This document shows, piece by piece, positions 6,248 through 14,505 of a stretch of DNA of 16,885 nucleotides. Source of the stretch: Anaerolineae bacterium (GTDB lineage: Bacteria > Chloroflexota > Anaerolineae > UBA4142); contig DAIDTM010000333.1 in the NCBI GenBank assembly GCA_027457205.1, forward strand, positions 1-16,885, written 5' to 3'. The position numbers and the translations under genes were made by a program. Below the pieces are notes generated by a model, which searched no databases, was not told where the DNA came from, and saw only the letters and a program-made list of their open reading frames with translations. Each line of letters starts with the position of its first letter. The first letter of the stretch is position 1.

Positions 6248-7783
6248 ATGCCCCAATGGTTTAAAGATCACTCAACTGAAATCAAACTGTTCGTGACTGT
6301 CTGGCTGGTCTATGCAGTATACGTGACACCAGCTGGCGGCGTTCTGCCAAATCGGTACATAGACCTTGTGCATGCAATTGTAAATGAGGGGCGTTTTACA
6401 ATTGACACTTATCATGAAAACACCATCGACAAAGCGTATTACAATGGCCACTATTATGCAAGTGCATTGCCAGGGCCGGCGTTCTTGGCGTTGCCAGCGT
6501 ATCTTGCCTTCAAGGGTGTGTACGCGCTGATTCCGCAATCCCTCAAGGATCTCGCAAGCGGTATTAAATCGTATAAAATCGACAATCAGCCAGATAGTAG
6601 CTTTTATGGTCATGTGGACAATGTCGAGTTCTTCTTATCTCAGGCGTTCTTGACTCTAGTCGTGCTGGCTGTTGCTTCAGCATTGGGCAGCGTCTTGCTT
6701 TTTGAGACTCTTCGTTTCTTGGGTTTTAGTGGCTGGATTGCTTTGAGCGCAACTCTTTTTTACGCGTTTGGCACGAACATTTTCTTCTATTCAACGGTTT
6801 ACTTTGACCACGTTTTTAGCGCCACGTTAAACATCGCTGCCTTTTATCTTGTCATGGTTTCCACAAAAGACTCGCCAAGCCAATTTATGGTGCCCTTAGT
6901 GGCTGGTTTTTTCGCCGGGGCAAATATCTTGGTCGAATACCCGAACGCTTTTGTTGCCTTGCTTCTTGGTCTTTGGTTTTTGGTCAGAGCCGATAAGCGG
7001 CAATTGGTTTTGTTCGTTGTAGGGTTGATTGGTCCTATACTCATCCTCATGGCATATAACTATATTTCGTTCGGCAATCCTATTGCGACATCCTACATGT
7101 ACGAAACTGCGGCAAACAAATCTTTTCATACTTCAGGTTTCTTTGGGGTTACCTACCCACAACCGGATCGCTTTGCTTCGCTTTTGTTGAGCCAAGCGTA
7201 CGGGTTATTCTGGTTCGCACCAATCAGTTTAGTTGGTCTTGCGGGACTCTTGCATGGAATCTTGGCGAGAGGCAAAGAGTTTTCTGTTAGTCTGCTTTGT
7301 GGCATGGTAGTTGCAATCTATGTTGTTTTCTACTCTTCATACTCAATTCCAAGCGGAGGGGCTACCTTCGGACCGCGTTTTCTTGTTCCTATGTTGCCAT
7401 TTTTGGCAGTCGGTGTGGCTTTTGCATTTGAGTTATTCCCTTCATACTTGATCTATGGGATCGGACTTGTCTCTGCACTTATTAACTGGACTGGCGCGCA
7501 ATTCGGCTTCGCAACTTCAGTGGCACAGCATTTCCAAGACTTGGCAGCGCAAGGACCCACGCTGCCTGTGCTTGGCGCAATCCTCACTCATTCCACAAGC
7601 CAGAACCAGTTTTATTTGTTCGCGTTGCGGTACCATGTTTTTATTACGCTCGGAGTAACGTTTGCGTTGATTGCTGTCTTTGTGTTCGCGTGGAAGGAGT
7701 TCTGGTCATCGACGCGGCGTATGCCAGTTGCCAATTCCTTGTACGATGGCACAGCGGCAGATTCGCCAGCGAGGATCAAGTAA
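6248..7783 (+). CDS. Polytopic membrane protein, probable GT-C glycosyltransferase
   Basis: A 511-residue integral membrane protein with about 12 hydrophobic segments. After the first membrane helix (residues 12-28), the outer loop carries several acidic residues (Asp39, Asp53, Glu57, Asp61), then YYNGHYYASALPGPAFLALP from about residue 64. An acidic first loop followed by a proline-rich, PG-containing segment is how many GT-C enzymes (polyprenyl-phosphate-sugar dependent) begin. Further on, Asn/Tyr-rich loops and FGPRFLVPMLPFLAV near residue 380 resemble other GT-C-like proteins. I do not recognise a named family, so GT-C is an inference. ATG 6248 is preferred over TTG 6239 because it is the first ATG and directly precedes the amphipathic start. 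Two 60-base samples are 42% and 45% GC, the lowest counted in the window. Confidence 0.7.
   Translation: MPQWFKDHSTEIKLFVTVWLVYAVYVTPAGGVLPNRYIDLVHAIVNEGRFTIDTYHENTIDKAYYNGHYYASALPGPAFLALPAYLAFKGVYALIPQSLKDLASGIKSYKIDNQPDSSFYGHVDNVEFFLSQAFLTLVVLAVASALGSVLLFETLRFLGFSGWIALSATLFYAFGTNIFFYSTVYFDHVFSATLNIAAFYLVMVSTKDSPSQFMVPLVAGFFAGANILVEYPNAFVALLLGLWFLVRADKRQLVLFVVGLIGPILILMAYNYISFGNPIATSYMYETAANKSFHTSGFFGVTYPQPDRFASLLLSQAYGLFWFAPISLVGLAGLLHGILARGKEFSVSLLCGMVVAIYVVFYSSYSIPSGGATFGPRFLVPMLPFLAVGVAFAFELFPSYLIYGIGLVSALINWTGAQFGFATSVAQHFQDLAAQGPTLPVLGAILTHSTSQNQFYLFALRYHVFITLGVTFALIAVFVFAWKEFWSSTRRMPVANSLYDGTAADSPARIK
7771..7774 (+). promoter_or_regulatory. Ribosome binding site (GAGG) of the ArnT-like gene
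   Basis: GAGG lies ten bases before ATG 7785 and inside the last codons of the previous gene. It supports 7785 as the start rather than the longer frame opening at 7671. Confidence 0.45.
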
Positions 7784-7784
7784 G

Positions 7785-9077
7785 ATGCCCAGGATCGCAG
7801 TGGTTATCCGTCGTTTTTTCGACATGGTCAACAACCTTGCGCCGGCGAAGGCAATAGTGGTGATTGCCGTTCTGTCGCTGGCAGTCAAGCTGGGTTATAT
7901 TATTATTCTCGGTGGTGGTTTGAACACGTTTCCGACTGAAGGAACTGATGTTGCCTTCTACCACCAAGCTGCCGTGAACTTGCTTCACACCGGCGTCTTT
8001 GGCGATGTGCCAGGTAAACCTACTGTTGCAATGCCGCCCGGTCAGTCTGTATTTCTCGCTATACTTTACGCGGTTAGCAACTATTCCTTTGCTTTTGCCA
8101 AATTGGCGCACGTTGCGTTGCTTACTGTGGCGGCGGTCCTTACCTATCTCACAGGAAAAGGATTGGCAAGTCCCTCCGTTGGTTTCTGGGCGGGCGTCCT
8201 GATCGCCATCGACCCAGCGCAGGCGTATTTGGCAGGTACTTTTCTTAGCGACTCGCTATTTATCTTCTTAATGGTGTTGGGCATCTACTTGCTAGCGCGG
8301 CATCAATTATACCCACGACTCGGCTGGTTGATCGGCGCGGGAATCTGTTTCGGGCTAGCAGGTCTCACGCGTAACCAGGGCTGGTTGTTCGCCATTGCGC
8401 TCTGGTTGGGCGCGCTGGTTACTTGGGGACGGTTGATCTCGATTCGTGTGACTACCACTGTTCTAATTGTCACCATCGTGGTGATATCCCCATGGACTTG
8501 GCGGAACTACCGGGTAACGGGTCAATTCATTCCTGTGTCGGTAGAAGGTGGATTGACGCTCTGGGCGAGTAATAATCCTGAATTTGTCTTTCGACCTCCC
8601 ATGCCAATGTCGTTACCTGTTTATCAAGCCCCTGTTGGCTTGTCTGGACCCGCAATTGATCAATATTATCGCCAGCGGGCGATCACCTGGATTCTTTCTC
8701 ATCCGGTAGATTTCATTGTCAATGGATTTCGCAAAGTGTTTGCTTTGTATAACTTCGACCCGATGTCGTGGCGTCCCGAAGTATCCGGGTTATATCGCCT
8801 CGCTGGAGTATTCCCGTACGGCATAATGTTGCCCTTTATCTTGGTAGGTTTATTTCCGAATTTAAGGCGTCCCAAATTCCGGATTGTGTTGTGGTATCTC
8901 CTTTTTACCACGTTAATGGCAATCTTATTCTATGGGGATAGTCGCATCCGCGCTCCCATTCAACCGTATCTCTATCTTTACGGCGTACTAGGTGTTCAGG
9001 CAGTCGCTGGTTGGGCACAATCGCGGCATCGGCAGCCAGCAGATTTGTTGGTTAATCAGCGAGGAGACAATAAATGA
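7785..9077 (+). CDS. ArnT/PMT-like (GT39-type) membrane glycosyltransferase
   Basis: A 430-residue polytopic protein of the dolichyl/polyprenyl-phosphate-sugar transferase type. After the first helix, the first outer loop holds GTDVAFYHQAAVNLLHTGVF with Asp55 as the likely catalytic acid. It is followed by MPPGQSVFLAILYAV, the loop-helix pattern of ArnT-like proteins, and by LSDSLFIFLMVLGIYLLA, where Ser-Asp/Glu is common in the family. About nine to ten membrane segments are visible, then a short basic cytoplasmic tail. Such enzymes transfer a sugar from a polyprenyl phosphate carrier on the outer face of the membrane, here probably as a branch on the glycan. It follows the previous stop by one base (TAA G ATG) and overlaps the ligase gene in an ATGA junction. 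Confidence 0.8.
   Translation: MPRIAVVIRRFFDMVNNLAPAKAIVVIAVLSLAVKLGYIIILGGGLNTFPTEGTDVAFYHQAAVNLLHTGVFGDVPGKPTVAMPPGQSVFLAILYAVSNYSFAFAKLAHVALLTVAAVLTYLTGKGLASPSVGFWAGVLIAIDPAQAYLAGTFLSDSLFIFLMVLGIYLLARHQLYPRLGWLIGAGICFGLAGLTRNQGWLFAIALWLGALVTWGRLISIRVTTTVLIVTIVVISPWTWRNYRVTGQFIPVSVEGGLTLWASNNPEFVFRPPMPMSLPVYQAPVGLSGPAIDQYYRQRAITWILSHPVDFIVNGFRKVFALYNFDPMSWRPEVSGLYRLAGVFPYGIMLPFILVGLFPNLRRPKFRIVLWYLLFTTLMAILFYGDSRIRAPIQPYLYLYGVLGVQAVAGWAQSRHRQPADLLVNQRGDNK
9061..9066 (+). promoter_or_regulatory. Ribosome binding site (GAGGAG) of the ligase-like gene
   Basis: GAGGAG sits seven bases before ATG 9074 and within the end of the preceding gene. It is one of the best Shine-Dalgarno sites in the window and fixes the start of the O-antigen ligase-like gene. 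Confidence 0.6.
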
Positions 9078-10501
9078 GGCGATTAGAATTACCTCTTGAG
9101 TTGCCGTCTCTGAGGATGATTCTCGTAGTTACGATTGTGTTGCTCGTCGCGCTTGGGATGGGGCCATCCATTCTCGTCCTGCATCTTGGGTTCCGTGAGC
9201 TTGCCATCTTCACGTTGGCGATCCTCATGGGCTTGTTGATTTTCATTCCGAGCAAGAGCGTCATGCGATTGGGTTTCGTCTTGTGGATTCTGACGTTTGC
9301 TTTGGGCTGGCGGACGATTCACCTGACGTCGAATCTGAACATCCATCCCGCCGAAGTTCTTGCCGTACTTCTTTTCGTTGCTGTACTTGCCCGATCGATC
9401 GTCAGCCGAAGCAATCTCGATCTTTCCTTGCCGATTCCGATTCTGCTTCTCATGGTGTTCTCTATCCTGGGAGTTTTTACGGCGCTGGCGCGCGGCACGG
9501 CGCTGGATCTCATCCTTCAAGAGTTCAAGATTTTTGCTGTTCTGGTCCCATCTTACTATGTGGTCAAGTGGCTGGTCGTCACGCGAAAAGACTGGGAGCG
9601 GGCGGCGCTGCTTACCGTGCCGGTCGCCGTCTATGTCTCTGGTTTGGGCTTGATGGACTATTTTGCCCCGAATTTGAGCCAAGCGATATCCGGGGACCCG
9701 TCCGTCGTCGCGCTTTATCAAGCGGAGAGTTATGGAGCCGCCCCAGCGTTTGCGCGAGTCGGCTTTATATTCTACGGCAACTTTATGGCTGGCTTCTTGA
9801 TCTTTATGTTCTTTGGCTTGAGTGTCTATTTCTTTCTGCAAAGCTTTAGGAAAAATGCAGTGGCGCAAGCCATTACTGGTTTCGCGCTCCTGGTCGAGGT
9901 GGCTGGGATGTATCTCAGCGGCTACCGGGGATTGTGGTACGCGGTTGGCGCATTCTTGGTGGCGTATGCTGTCGTTCAACGCCGCGCCTGGCTTGTGGTT
10001 GGCGTAGCCATCGTAAGTCTACCGGTTCTCCCAGCTCAGTTCAGAGATCGATTTCAGTCCTTGTTCAATTTGCAGTATGCCGATTCAAGCCAATTCGACC
10101 GGATCTTCCGCGCTACACAGGCGTTCAAGCTGATGATTCAATCGCCGCTCACGGGTGTCGGCTGGGCGGGCAGTGGTTATGTGCACAGTGACCTTATCCA
10201 AATCGGTGCGAATCTTGGCATCCCCGCGTTAATGGTCTTTGTGCTGTGGATTCTCAATCTAATCTGGCAGATGTTCCGCCTCGGTCAACAGCGGCGATGG
10301 GCAAGCGGATACGCTGGCGCGCTGTTGGCAACATTGTGTGGATTGATGCTTGTGTTTGCTGGCGAAGGGCTGATCGTATGGCAGCAGATGATGATTCCGG
10401 TATGGTTTCTGCTTGCGATGTGCTACAAGTTGATCGAACTTGATGACAAGGAAACAGAGCCGATTGTTTCTCCAGTTCCCGAAATCGCGTCGGACATGTG
10501 A
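9074..10501 (+). CDS. O-antigen ligase / Wzy polymerase-like membrane protein
   Basis: A 475-residue protein with about 11-12 hydrophobic helices. The signature of the O-antigen ligase family is visible. LSGYRGLWYAVG, with Arg285, corresponds to the usual S-G-S-R-G helix start. The large outer loop (about residues 310-375) contains FDRIFRATQAFKLM, SPLTGVGWAGSGYVHSDL with His371, and then an IQIGANLGIPAL helix. Members either join polyprenyl-linked glycans to an acceptor (WaaL, or PglL-type glycosylation of proteins) or polymerise repeat units (Wzy); sequence alone does not separate these. It overlaps the previous gene by four bases and the next by one, so it was probably co-translated with both GT-C proteins. 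The tail after the last helix is acidic and cytoplasmic or external. Confidence 0.82.
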   Translation: MRRLELPLELPSLRMILVVTIVLLVALGMGPSILVLHLGFRELAIFTLAILMGLLIFIPSKSVMRLGFVLWILTFALGWRTIHLTSNLNIHPAEVLAVLLFVAVLARSIVSRSNLDLSLPIPILLLMVFSILGVFTALARGTALDLILQEFKIFAVLVPSYYVVKWLVVTRKDWERAALLTVPVAVYVSGLGLMDYFAPNLSQAISGDPSVVALYQAESYGAAPAFARVGFIFYGNFMAGFLIFMFFGLSVYFFLQSFRKNAVAQAITGFALLVEVAGMYLSGYRGLWYAVGAFLVAYAVVQRRAWLVVGVAIVSLPVLPAQFRDRFQSLFNLQYADSSQFDRIFRATQAFKLMIQSPLTGVGWAGSGYVHSDLIQIGANLGIPALMVFVLWILNLIWQMFRLGQQRRWASGYAGALLATLCGLMLVFAGEGLIVWQQMMIPVWFLLAMCYKLIELDDKETEPIVSPVPEIASDM

Positions 10502-12516
10502 TGGAGACAATGTCCCTGCCCCGAGTTCGTTTCAATCTCGTGTGGTCGCGCTACGGTATCTTTATCGTTCTTCTCTTCGCGTTCGCCCTCCAGTTTTATC
10601 GCTTGGACGCGCGCACCTTCCACGGCGATGAACTGGGCAGCGTCGTCGAGGCGTACAAACTAGGGCTGAATGCGAATTCGCTCCCTTATTTCGCGCTCTT
10701 GCGCGTCTGGCTCGTGCTGGGAGACGGCGAGTTTTGGCTGAGATCCCTTTCGGCGCTGGCAGCAGTCGGTACGGTTGGGCTGACGTACGCGTGGGTCAGA
10801 AAGCTGGGCGGTGCGCCAACCGCGCGCGCTGCCGCGCTGCTTCTCGCCACCAGTCCATTTCTCGTCGTCTATGGGCAGCAAGTCCGATTTTATACAGTGG
10901 GCTTGGTAGCCGCCGGCTTGTGCGTCTGGACATTCGTCGCGCTGCTGGATCGTGTGACCCCGCGAACACTGATTGCTTGGGCGCTCTCTAGCTTGGTCGC
11001 GGTTGCCGCACTGCTGATGAATGGACTGCTCCTACTGGGTGAAGCTGTAACGCTCTTCGTTCTGAGCCGTTCGCCGCGTCCTCGCGTCAAGTGGGTCATC
11101 ATCATTGCGGTCATTCTCGTAGGCGTCGGTTTGATCGCCAACTCGGCGGTCCGCGCCTACGCGTTTGCTGCGTTGGCGTATTACACAAATGCCCAGGCAC
11201 ACTACGTTGTTTCACGTGGGCTGGCACTTACACAGTTCGCCAAGATTCCCCTGACGTTCTTTTTCTTCATCTTTGGAGAATCCGTTTACCCGCTGACTTT
11301 CGCTCTTGTCGTTCCCGGCGGTCTTCTTTTTGGACTTGCTGCCATTGCCGGTGGTGTGCGGTTGTGGCAAAATCAGCGCGCGTTTTGGCTGGCGGTCGCC
11401 ACCGGCAGCATCGCACTGAGTTTGATGTATCTCGTCTTCGATCCGCTAGCGCCGCCGGGATTGCAGGGTGCCGCGCCGCGCTATCTGATTTTTCTGCTGC
11501 CGATTTTTGTGTTGATCGTCGCGTCCAGCGCGCAAGGTAAATTATCTTGGTTCATCGTTCCGTTGCTGTTGGTGAACTTCGGTTCACTCGCGTCGTACTG
11601 GTACGGCGATTGGGCGTACACCGACGACCTGGTGAATTGGCGCGCCGTCACTCAATGGGTGAGCGATTATGTGACGCCCCAGTCAGCGATCCTTTTGGAT
11701 GGACCGTCCCTGCAAATGGCAAGCCAATATTTTTCTGCCGAATGGAACCAGCAGGGCTGGAACGATCAATCGCTCAGCCACGTGGCAAACAACGATGGCT
11801 ATTCTCGGATTATCTTACTATCTTTCAGCTGGCATCCAGACGAGCGCGTTCTGTCGACGGCTGGCATCGCAAAGCTGGCAGCGCGATATACCCCAACGGC
11901 GGTATGGGAAAAGTATCCGCTCTTCGTCTACGTCTACGACCGCAAGCGGGGAACGCCGGACACCTACCGCGTGGACGCATCAACCGGTCAGGTCAGCTTG
12001 CCCACCGAGATTTACGGCTTGGAATTCCAAGACCTGCGCTTGCCAATTCCGCTTTCGGTGAAGGGTCGAACCGTTGAGAGTCTGGGCGCGTTCGGATTGC
12101 CGGGTTTGGCTGGACAAACCACGCGCACGCTGGCGCTGGAGCAGCCGACCACCGCGCGCCAAATCTGGCTGATGAGCGATGTCACCGGCGCAAATCCGGC
12201 AGCCGGCGCGACGCTGGCGATCTTGCGCGTCACCGGCGCGGATGGTTCGACGCAGACTTTTCCGCTGCGCGCTGGCATAGAAACCAGCGCGTGGAATAGT
12301 CAATGCCAACCCGCGGCTTGTACCGTTGCATACACCTGGCGCAAGCGGCTCGCGCTCGTCGGCGCGGAAAGTTACCCCGGCAGCTGGCAGGAATTTGACG
12401 CGTCGATTTTCGCGACCCAGCTCACGTTGAGCAATCCTATGTCGATTCAGTCGCTTGAAGTAGAACGGTCTGACACGCAAGGAACGTTGTACGTTTGGGG
12501 TCTCGTTCTCCAGTAA
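10501..12516 (+). CDS. GT39-like membrane glycosyltransferase with large C-terminal soluble domain
   Basis: A 671-residue protein. The N-terminal half (to about residue 365) has nine or ten membrane segments and the hallmark first-loop motif FHGDELGS, with Asp43-Glu44 the probable catalytic acids, as in GT39/GT83-type enzymes that use polyprenyl-phosphate sugars. VVYGQQVRFYTVGL is the conserved second-loop pattern. From Tyr366 the chain leaves the membrane. A first part (about 366-490) includes NWRAVTQWVSDYV and SAILLDGPS, seen in many such proteins. A second part (about 500-671) is rich in predicted beta strands, has one Cys pair (in SQCQPAACT), and ends in VWGLVLQ. This tail could bind carbohydrate but I do not recognise its family. 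ATG 10501 overlaps the previous TGA by one base; GTG 10498 is an alternative. The stop codon runs into a short repeat array. Confidence 0.8.
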   Translation: METMSLPRVRFNLVWSRYGIFIVLLFAFALQFYRLDARTFHGDELGSVVEAYKLGLNANSLPYFALLRVWLVLGDGEFWLRSLSALAAVGTVGLTYAWVRKLGGAPTARAAALLLATSPFLVVYGQQVRFYTVGLVAAGLCVWTFVALLDRVTPRTLIAWALSSLVAVAALLMNGLLLLGEAVTLFVLSRSPRPRVKWVIIIAVILVGVGLIANSAVRAYAFAALAYYTNAQAHYVVSRGLALTQFAKIPLTFFFFIFGESVYPLTFALVVPGGLLFGLAAIAGGVRLWQNQRAFWLAVATGSIALSLMYLVFDPLAPPGLQGAAPRYLIFLLPIFVLIVASSAQGKLSWFIVPLLLVNFGSLASYWYGDWAYTDDLVNWRAVTQWVSDYVTPQSAILLDGPSLQMASQYFSAEWNQQGWNDQSLSHVANNDGYSRIILLSFSWHPDERVLSTAGIAKLAARYTPTAVWEKYPLFVYVYDRKRGTPDTYRVDASTGQVSLPTEIYGLEFQDLRLPIPLSVKGRTVESLGAFGLPGLAGQTTRTLALEQPTTARQIWLMSDVTGANPAAGATLAILRVTGADGSTQTFPLRAGIETSAWNSQCQPAACTVAYTWRKRLALVGAESYPGSWQEFDASIFATQLTLSNPMSIQSLEVERSDTQGTLYVWGLVLQ

Positions 12517-12546
12517 CGTTTCAACGTTCAAACGTTCCAACGTCCA
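12515..12546. repeat. Tandem 8-base repeat AACGTTNN, four units
   Basis: The core AACGTT begins at 12515, 12523 and 12531, and AACGTC at 12539, an exact 8-base period. The first core shares its two As with the TAA stop of the preceding gene. The array fills nearly the whole 34-base gap to the next ATG, where a ribosome binding site would be expected and none is seen. Isolated cores also occur nearby at 12483 and 12580. Confidence 0.85.
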
Positions 12547-12550
12547 AAAC

Positions 12551-13324
12551 ATGCGCGAAAAACTTTCCGTCCTCTTGCCAACGTTCAACAACGAAGCAAT
12601 CGTGCGCGACTGCCTCGAATCGGTCAAATGGGCGGATGAGATTCTCGTCGTCGATTCGTTCAGCACGGATCACACGCTGGACATTTGCCGCGAGTACGGC
12701 GCGCGCATCGTCCAACACGAGTACATTCAATCGGCGAAGCAAAAGAATTGGGCGATTCCGCAGTGCGCCAATGAATGGGTTTTGCAGATCGATACGGACG
12801 AGCGGCTAGAAGCGGGGATAGAAGATGAAATCAAGAACGCGATCATGAACGCGGGCTTGGACGTACAGGCGTTCCGTCTCCCACGTAAGAATCATATCCT
12901 CGGTGTCTGGCTCCAAATTTCCAATCTATATCCCGACTATCAGACGCGCCTTTTCCGTCGCGACCTGGGTCGTTTCGAAGACAAAGAAGTGCACGCGCAC
13001 GTATGCGTGCCGGGCAGGGTGGACACGCTCCAGCGTCACATCCTGCATTACGGTATGACCTCGATCAGCAAACAGTTGAGCAACATCGACCGCTATACGC
13101 GCTATCAGGCGGACCAACTGAACAAGCGCGGCAAGAAATTCCACTGGTATCATCTGGCGGTGCGTCCGTTCGCGATCTTTGGCTACTATTACTTTTGGCG
13201 GCTCGGCTTTACCGCGGGGTACCGCGGCTTGTTGATCGCGATGGTGAATACGACGTATGATTTCTGGGCGCACGCGAAGTTGTGGGAGCTTCAGACTCTG
13301 GGTCTGAAAGCCAGCCCGCGGTGA
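12551..13324 (+). CDS. Family 2 glycosyltransferase, WaaE/KdtX-like
   Basis: A 257-residue GT2 enzyme resembling the lipopolysaccharide core beta-1,4-glucosyltransferase group (WaaE/KdtX). The fold starts with KLSVLLPTFNNE, has DSFSTDHTLDIC with Asp35 binding the nucleotide, the metal site DTDER at 81-85, and YQTRLFRRD with HAHV further on. The C-terminal part, WYHLAVRPFAIFGYYYFWRL onward, is hydrophobic and aromatic and probably anchors the protein to the inner face of the membrane. Members typically add a hexose to a lipid-linked core; here the acceptor is unknown. ATG 12551 follows the AACGTTNN array directly with no visible Shine-Dalgarno sequence. The stop overlaps the next gene in a GTGA junction. 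Confidence 0.88.
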   Translation: MREKLSVLLPTFNNEAIVRDCLESVKWADEILVVDSFSTDHTLDICREYGARIVQHEYIQSAKQKNWAIPQCANEWVLQIDTDERLEAGIEDEIKNAIMNAGLDVQAFRLPRKNHILGVWLQISNLYPDYQTRLFRRDLGRFEDKEVHAHVCVPGRVDTLQRHILHYGMTSISKQLSNIDRYTRYQADQLNKRGKKFHWYHLAVRPFAIFGYYYFWRLGFTAGYRGLLIAMVNTTYDFWAHAKLWELQTLGLKASPR

Positions 13325-14505
13325 GAACGCTCGCTCTGATCGATGTGGCGTCGCAGATGAGCGGCGTCGAATTCAGCACGCTCTATCTCGCCCAGCATCT
13401 TGATCGATCCCACTGGTCGCCGATGGTGGTCTGTCCGGCAGAGGGCGATTTGCCGGCGCATTGCCGGGCTGCCGGTATTCCGGTCTTTTTGGTTTCGCAG
13501 GCGCGTTTTTTTTCGACAAGTGTGCGTTTTGCCGGCTTGACAATTCTCAACCCCTTTGCTCTCGTTCTCGATGCCATCGCGCTCGTGGTCAGCGCGCGCG
13601 CGCTTGCCCGGTTTCTCCGCGCGCAGCGTCCCGCGCTCGTGGGGCCGAAAGGGCTGGTGGCTCAATTCTACGGCGGTCTCGCCGCACGCTGGGCAGGGAT
13701 TCCCTGCGTGTGGCACGTGCAGGACCGAGTGTCGGAACGCGTGGGACCGTTTTTCCCGTGGACTATGGCGCTGGCAAGCCGTGTGCTGGCGCGCGAAATC
13801 ATCGTAGACGCCGAGAGCATCGCGCGGCAATTGCGTTCCCTAGCGCCGCCGGCGCGGGTCAGCGTCATCCCGAACGGCGTGGATACGCACGAGTTCTCGC
13901 CGCAGGTCGATGGCTCGGCGGTGCGCGCCGAATGGGGCGTTCCGCCCGATCAATTGCTCGTCGGCGTGGTGGGTCGCCTGACGCCGTGGAAAGGGCAGCA
14001 CGTTTTGATTCGCGCGTGGGCGCGCATTGCCGACCAGTTTCCCAATGCGTCGATGGTGTTGGTCGGTGCGCCGCTGTTCGAGAATGGGAATTACCTGCGC
14101 GAATTACGTTCGACAGTTGAAAGATTGGGACTGACCAATCGCATTATCTTTGCAGGGTTCCGTTGGGATATGCCGCAAGTGCTCGCCGCGCTCGACATCG
14201 TCGCGCATCCCGCGCTGGAGAAAGATTCCAGCCCGCTGGCGGTGGTCTCGGCGATGGCAGCCGGCAAACCGATCATCTGCTCTCGCATCGACGGCACGGC
14301 GCAATTGTTCGACGATGGGGTGGACGGTTTGCTCGTGCCGCCGGGAGACGCGGATGCGCTGGCGGATACACTGGCGCTGTTGCTAAGCGACGCGAATTTG
14401 CGGACGCGGCTCGGCTGCGCGGCGCGCGCTCGCGCTGAACGCGAATTGAGCGTCGAGCAATTTGCGCGGCGGTGGGCGGCGGTGTTCGAGCGCGCGCTGG
14501 CATGA
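13321..14505 (+). CDS. Family 4 glycosyltransferase with altered donor motif
   Basis: A 394-residue GT-B glycosyltransferase. GTG 13321 is chosen over the longer upstream frame because it makes a GTGA overlap and yields the first strand, MRTLALIDVASQMSGVEFST. The donor domain has VVGRLTPWKGQHVLIRAW, VLVGAPLFE, and IFAGFRWDMPQVLAALDIVAHPA. The usual E-x7-E motif is altered. The segment is EKDSSPLAVVSAMAAGKPII, in which the position of the second Glu is Ser310 and that of the first is Asp302. The later sugar-binding segment, ICSRIDGTAQLFDDGVDG, is intact. It may be active with a different donor contact or may have reduced activity. It overlaps the next gene in an ATGA junction. Confidence 0.87.
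   Translation: MRTLALIDVASQMSGVEFSTLYLAQHLDRSHWSPMVVCPAEGDLPAHCRAAGIPVFLVSQARFFSTSVRFAGLTILNPFALVLDAIALVVSARALARFLRAQRPALVGPKGLVAQFYGGLAARWAGIPCVWHVQDRVSERVGPFFPWTMALASRVLAREIIVDAESIARQLRSLAPPARVSVIPNGVDTHEFSPQVDGSAVRAEWGVPPDQLLVGVVGRLTPWKGQHVLIRAWARIADQFPNASMVLVGAPLFENGNYLRELRSTVERLGLTNRIIFAGFRWDMPQVLAALDIVAHPALEKDSSPLAVVSAMAAGKPIICSRIDGTAQLFDDGVDGLLVPPGDADALADTLALLLSDANLRTRLGCAARARAERELSVEQFARRWAAVFERALA

Noticed and set aside
9089..9979. 296-codon open frame on the minus strand over the ligase-like gene.
   Set aside because: Its product is Gln/Arg/Lys-rich, as expected for the antisense of a Leu/Val/Phe-rich membrane protein.
2891..14267. Identical 17-base stretch in two GT4 genes (2891-2907 and 14251-14267).
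   Set aside because: It encodes the conserved AMAAGK segment of the family with the same codons; shared protein motif and codon preference suffice, so no recent gene conversion is implied.
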